Both the position numbers and the translations under genes were made by a program. Below the pieces are notes generated by a model, which did not search any database, was not told the DNA's origin, and worked only from the letters and a program-made list of their open reading frames with translations. Below, piece after piece: positions 61,728-64,000 of a stretch of 64,000 bases of DNA; within the stretch, counting starts at the first letter, position 1; each line of letters starts with the position of its first letter. Location: NCBI GenBank assembly GCA_958295665.1, contig OY282560.1:51150333-51214332 (forward strand), written 5' to 3'. Source of the stretch: Tipula vernalis. Its lineage: Eukaryota > Arthropoda > Insecta > Diptera > Tipulidae.

Positions 61728-63221
61728 TTAAAAATTTTCTTTGTCCTTTCCTTTTTGACGATTATTTCGTTCTTGCGCATGCCGAATCCAAGCTTTAGCT
61801 GAATTTTCAAATGTTGCAGCTGAGTAGTTTTTAAACGACTTTCTTATAGTTTTTATAAGGATACTATTTAACTCATTAAAGCTTGAAAAACTGGTTTTTT
61901 CCATTGTACCCTTCCATGAAATACTGAGAAAAACATTGTCGGAAACAATTTCTTGTAGAAGCTTTCTCAATGCTGATTTTTCGTCAGAAAGGTGGTAAAA
62001 AGATAGCTGCTTTATCTGAAAAATGTGAAAAGACAGTTGAGATATACAGAATACAACAATAAACTATATATTTATTCTTAATTGTTTTTCTATTCAGATC
62101 AGCTCTTCTCTTAGTACTGGATCTCTTACAACGAAAAACAAATTACAAAAAAAAATGTATTACTATAAGTATAAATTTACATAAATAATATATTGACCTA
62201 CCAATTTATTTGAGAAAGATGATTGCTTGCATTTATTATTTAACTCAATAAATTCGTTAATGTTCAATATAGGCAGGACTATATTGTTTTCATCGTCATT
62301 ATCATCGTTTACATCGCTCAAAGCATTAATTTTTTTCATGCATAAAGATAACATGGCCTTAATATCTTTATTGTCCGATTTTAATACTTGAAGTTCTAAA
62401 AACATATGATAATGTGATAATCATAATTTTTTTAAATATTAAAATGACAGAATACAATGAATTAAAAACCTTTTAAGATGTGTTTACTGCAACCACATTC
62501 TTCCGATTGCGTTGTACTGCTAGTATTTATGTTAGAACAATTTAATGATGTGGCCGAAAAGCTATTTGGAAGGTGAGATATATTTGTTTCATTTGATCTA
62601 TTTAATGTAGAAGTTGAAGGCTTTAACTGGGTTGATGTAATGGGAACCCTCATTCCTGGTAAAACGTTACGGAATGTTTCAGTGTTAATGACCGACTCAA
62701 ATTCTGATCCACACTGAGTTTCGATAAATTCTTGGCTGTTTGGTAATTCGCTATCTGGTATAAAAATATTATAATCATATTAGTCATGGAAATAAATTCA
62801 GAGTAATAATTAGATTATTATTTACCAAAATAACTATTGAAATCATGTGTTTCAATAGTTTGCTTTTTTTTAACTATTTGTACTAACTCTTCCTCAGAAT
62901 TAGAAAAATATTGGGCGTTGTTTTCCTTTTTAAGGGCATCCTTGTATAATGCTATAAAGAAAAACGTGTGGTTTTATCATTAGTTTTATAATTTTGAACA
63001 ACATTAGAAAAAATAATATACCAACCTATATCTTTGTAAAGAACCCTGCATGGAAACGAAGACCAATTAGGACCCTTCACTTCTTTAAGTCTTTTTGCGT
63101 TAATCAATTGTGCTCCTTTTAAATGTTGCGGCCAAAAGAGAGTGTCATTACTAACCCAATTATTTGGAACAGCTGAAGCCATTTTCCTCCCATTTTCTAC
63201 TGTTTCGACAACTAAGAACAT
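61728..63221 (-). CDS. DUF4806-domain protein, five exons, intact
   Basis: Exons are 63221-63026, 62951-62826, 62754-62470, 62395-62202 and 62015-61728, all with GT-AG junctions. Their lengths (196, 126, 285, 194, 288) sum to 1,089 nt, an uninterrupted 362-residue frame. Exon 1 encodes the N-terminal module typical of DUF4806 proteins (FLVVETVENGRK, then SAVPNNWVSND, FWPQHLKG and WSSFPCRVLYKDI). Exons 2-3 encode a Ser/Asn/Glu-rich linker with a CGCSKH motif. Exon 4 encodes a probable coiled segment (ELQVLKSDNKDIKAML) and an acidic run. Exon 5 is DUF4806 (HLSDEKSALRKLLQEIV, FLSISWKGTMEKTSF, AWIRHAQERNNRQK) with a basic tail. The function of DUF4806 is unknown; a DNA-binding or regulatory role is inference. 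The gene lies 137 bp downstream of, and co-directional with, the transposase gene. The splice model was made by eye. Confidence 0.82.
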
Positions 63222-63358
63222 TCTAACGTAAAATAAATAAATTTTATTATTTTTAACATATTGAATTATAATTTGCCTATATACAACTACATACTGGTTA
63301 TGTTTATATTTTACGTACAATACTTAAAATAACAGATTTAGCTTGTTAAATGTAACTG
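63222..63358 (-). promoter_or_regulatory. Short spacer with splice-acceptor-like site before the DUF4806 ATG
   Basis: Only 137 bp separate the transposase stop from the DUF4806 start. On the minus strand a T-rich stretch ending TTTTACGTTAG (AG at 63224-63223) stands one base before the ATG at 63221, as a 3' splice site would. No TATA box and no AATAAA are obvious in the spacer. This suggests that the DUF4806 message may begin upstream, possibly sharing a leader with the transposase transcript. Confidence 0.4.
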
Positions 63359-64000
63359 TTATTTATCAGATGATAATAACGGCAGGTAAATATATTCATT
63401 ATTTATATGAATGCAAAATAATTTTTGTCGAATTTCATGTATACTAAAATATTCTTCATGTTCTAACTTTCCATCCGATTTATAAATTCCAATATATGAT
63501 GAGGAAATGGGAAGGTGGAAGAATGGTTCAATTAGTTTAATTTTTTTCCCGCAAATGAAAATCTTATTATTTATTAACTTACAATGAAGAAACTTTACTA
63601 TTTCATTTTTTGAATTTGAAAACCATTCATTTTTTATTCTTGAATTAAGCCTAAATCCAGGCAAACAGATTTCTTTGTATAAATCACCAGTTTTCTTTTT
63701 TAGAATAGGAACCATTTCTGTTTTATTACTTTCCATTCGAAGTGGTGCGTTATGACATTCATAAATACGATTATGAATTTGTTCCAGTGGTTTGTTACCT
63801 TTTCGTATCATTCGTTTTATAAAAGACATATTATTCTCAAACGGAAAAGCGCTAAAATCGCTTAATCTTCCATAAAGCTTAACATATTTGCACAAATGAA
63901 TCAAATTATGGACATTAAAAGTAACTTCGGAAATTCCATAAATTTTTTTAAAATCTTCTACAAAAGTTACTAACATTTTCTCTGCAAGATTAATGTACTT
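63359..64000 (-). CDS. Transposase C-terminus, DUF4218-like (CACTA/EnSpm-type), partial
   Basis: The frame is open from the window edge at 64000 to a stop at 63361-63359, giving 213 codons, and continues outside the window. It opens with INLAEKMLVTFVEDFKKIYG, then VTFNVHNLIHLCKYVKLYG, RLSDFSAFPFENNMSFIKRM and GNKPLEQIHNRIYE. The NxHxLxHL...G.L...SAFPFE...K pattern matches the DUF4218-like region that follows the catalytic core of CACTA/EnSpm-type transposases in animals. The last 100 residues are less conserved in appearance and end in YIYLPLLSSDK. No stop or shift interrupts it. The catalytic DDE part lies outside the window, so activity cannot be judged. Confidence 0.7.
   Translation of the reverse strand, partial: KYINLAEKMLVTFVEDFKKIYGISEVTFNVHNLIHLCKYVKLYGRLSDFSAFPFENNMSFIKRMIRKGNKPLEQIHNRIYECHNAPLRMESNKTEMVPILKKKTGDLYKEICLPGFRLNSRIKNEWFSNSKNEIVKFLHCKLINNKIFICGKKIKLIEPFFHLPISSSYIGIYKSDGKLEHEEYFSIHEIRQKLFCIHINNEYIYLPLLSSDK

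Overview
This is a eukaryotic, repeat-dominated window with no bacterial features: short GT-AG introns, a TATA/TCAGT core promoter, satellite DNA, Helitron, piggyBac, BEL/Pao and LINE relics. The families and a small Ala/Tyr-rich cuticle-type gene with a 60-nt intron point to an insect, most likely a fly (inference; the species is not identified).

Layout. (1) 1-32,620: an uninterrupted satellite array with a ~174-bp monomer (roughly 185 copies), at least four monomer types and higher-order repeats, including a 4,173-bp internal tandem duplication. The array decays over its last kilobase. (2) 32.9-33.2 kb: a frameshifted gag-like scrap. (3) 34.1-40.9 kb, minus strand: a nearly full-length but inactivated Helitron of Helentron type. 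It carries a basic coiled region, DUF6570, a Cys/His peptidase-like domain, HUH Rep and Pif1 helicase, and is bounded by a 13-bp inverted terminal motif. (4) 41.1-41.3 kb: a solitary satellite monomer in opposite orientation, 8.5 kb outside the array. (5) 41.9-44.9 kb: a foldback-like element whose long inverted arms are built from ~163-bp tandem units. (6) 45.4-47.6 kb: scraps of Pao (plus strand), a LINE endonuclease and a piggyBac transposase. (7) 47.8-50.6 kb, minus strand: an internally deleted BEL/Pao element from gag to integrase.

(8) 50.96-51.54 kb: the clearest ordinary host gene, a two-exon secreted cuticle-like protein with promoter and poly(A) signal. (9) 52.8-53.6 kb: a relic of a second, different Helitron lineage. 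(10) 54.2-55.2 kb: a second foldback-like element with ~168-bp sub-repeats. (11) 55.4-60.9 kb, minus strand: a Pao relic apparently split by a LINE insertion (ORF1 with DUF4780-like region, endonuclease, deleted RT). (12) 61.7-64.0 kb, minus strand: an apparently intact five-exon DUF4806 gene directly downstream of a DUF4218-like (CACTA/EnSpm-type) transposase gene that runs off the window. These two may be the paired genes of one transposon.

The picture is heterochromatin at the border of a large satellite block (pericentromeric or subtelomeric). Most coding sequence is dead transposon. The two best-preserved coding units are the cuticle gene and the DUF4806/transposase pair. All family assignments come from reading motifs by eye; no database search was run.
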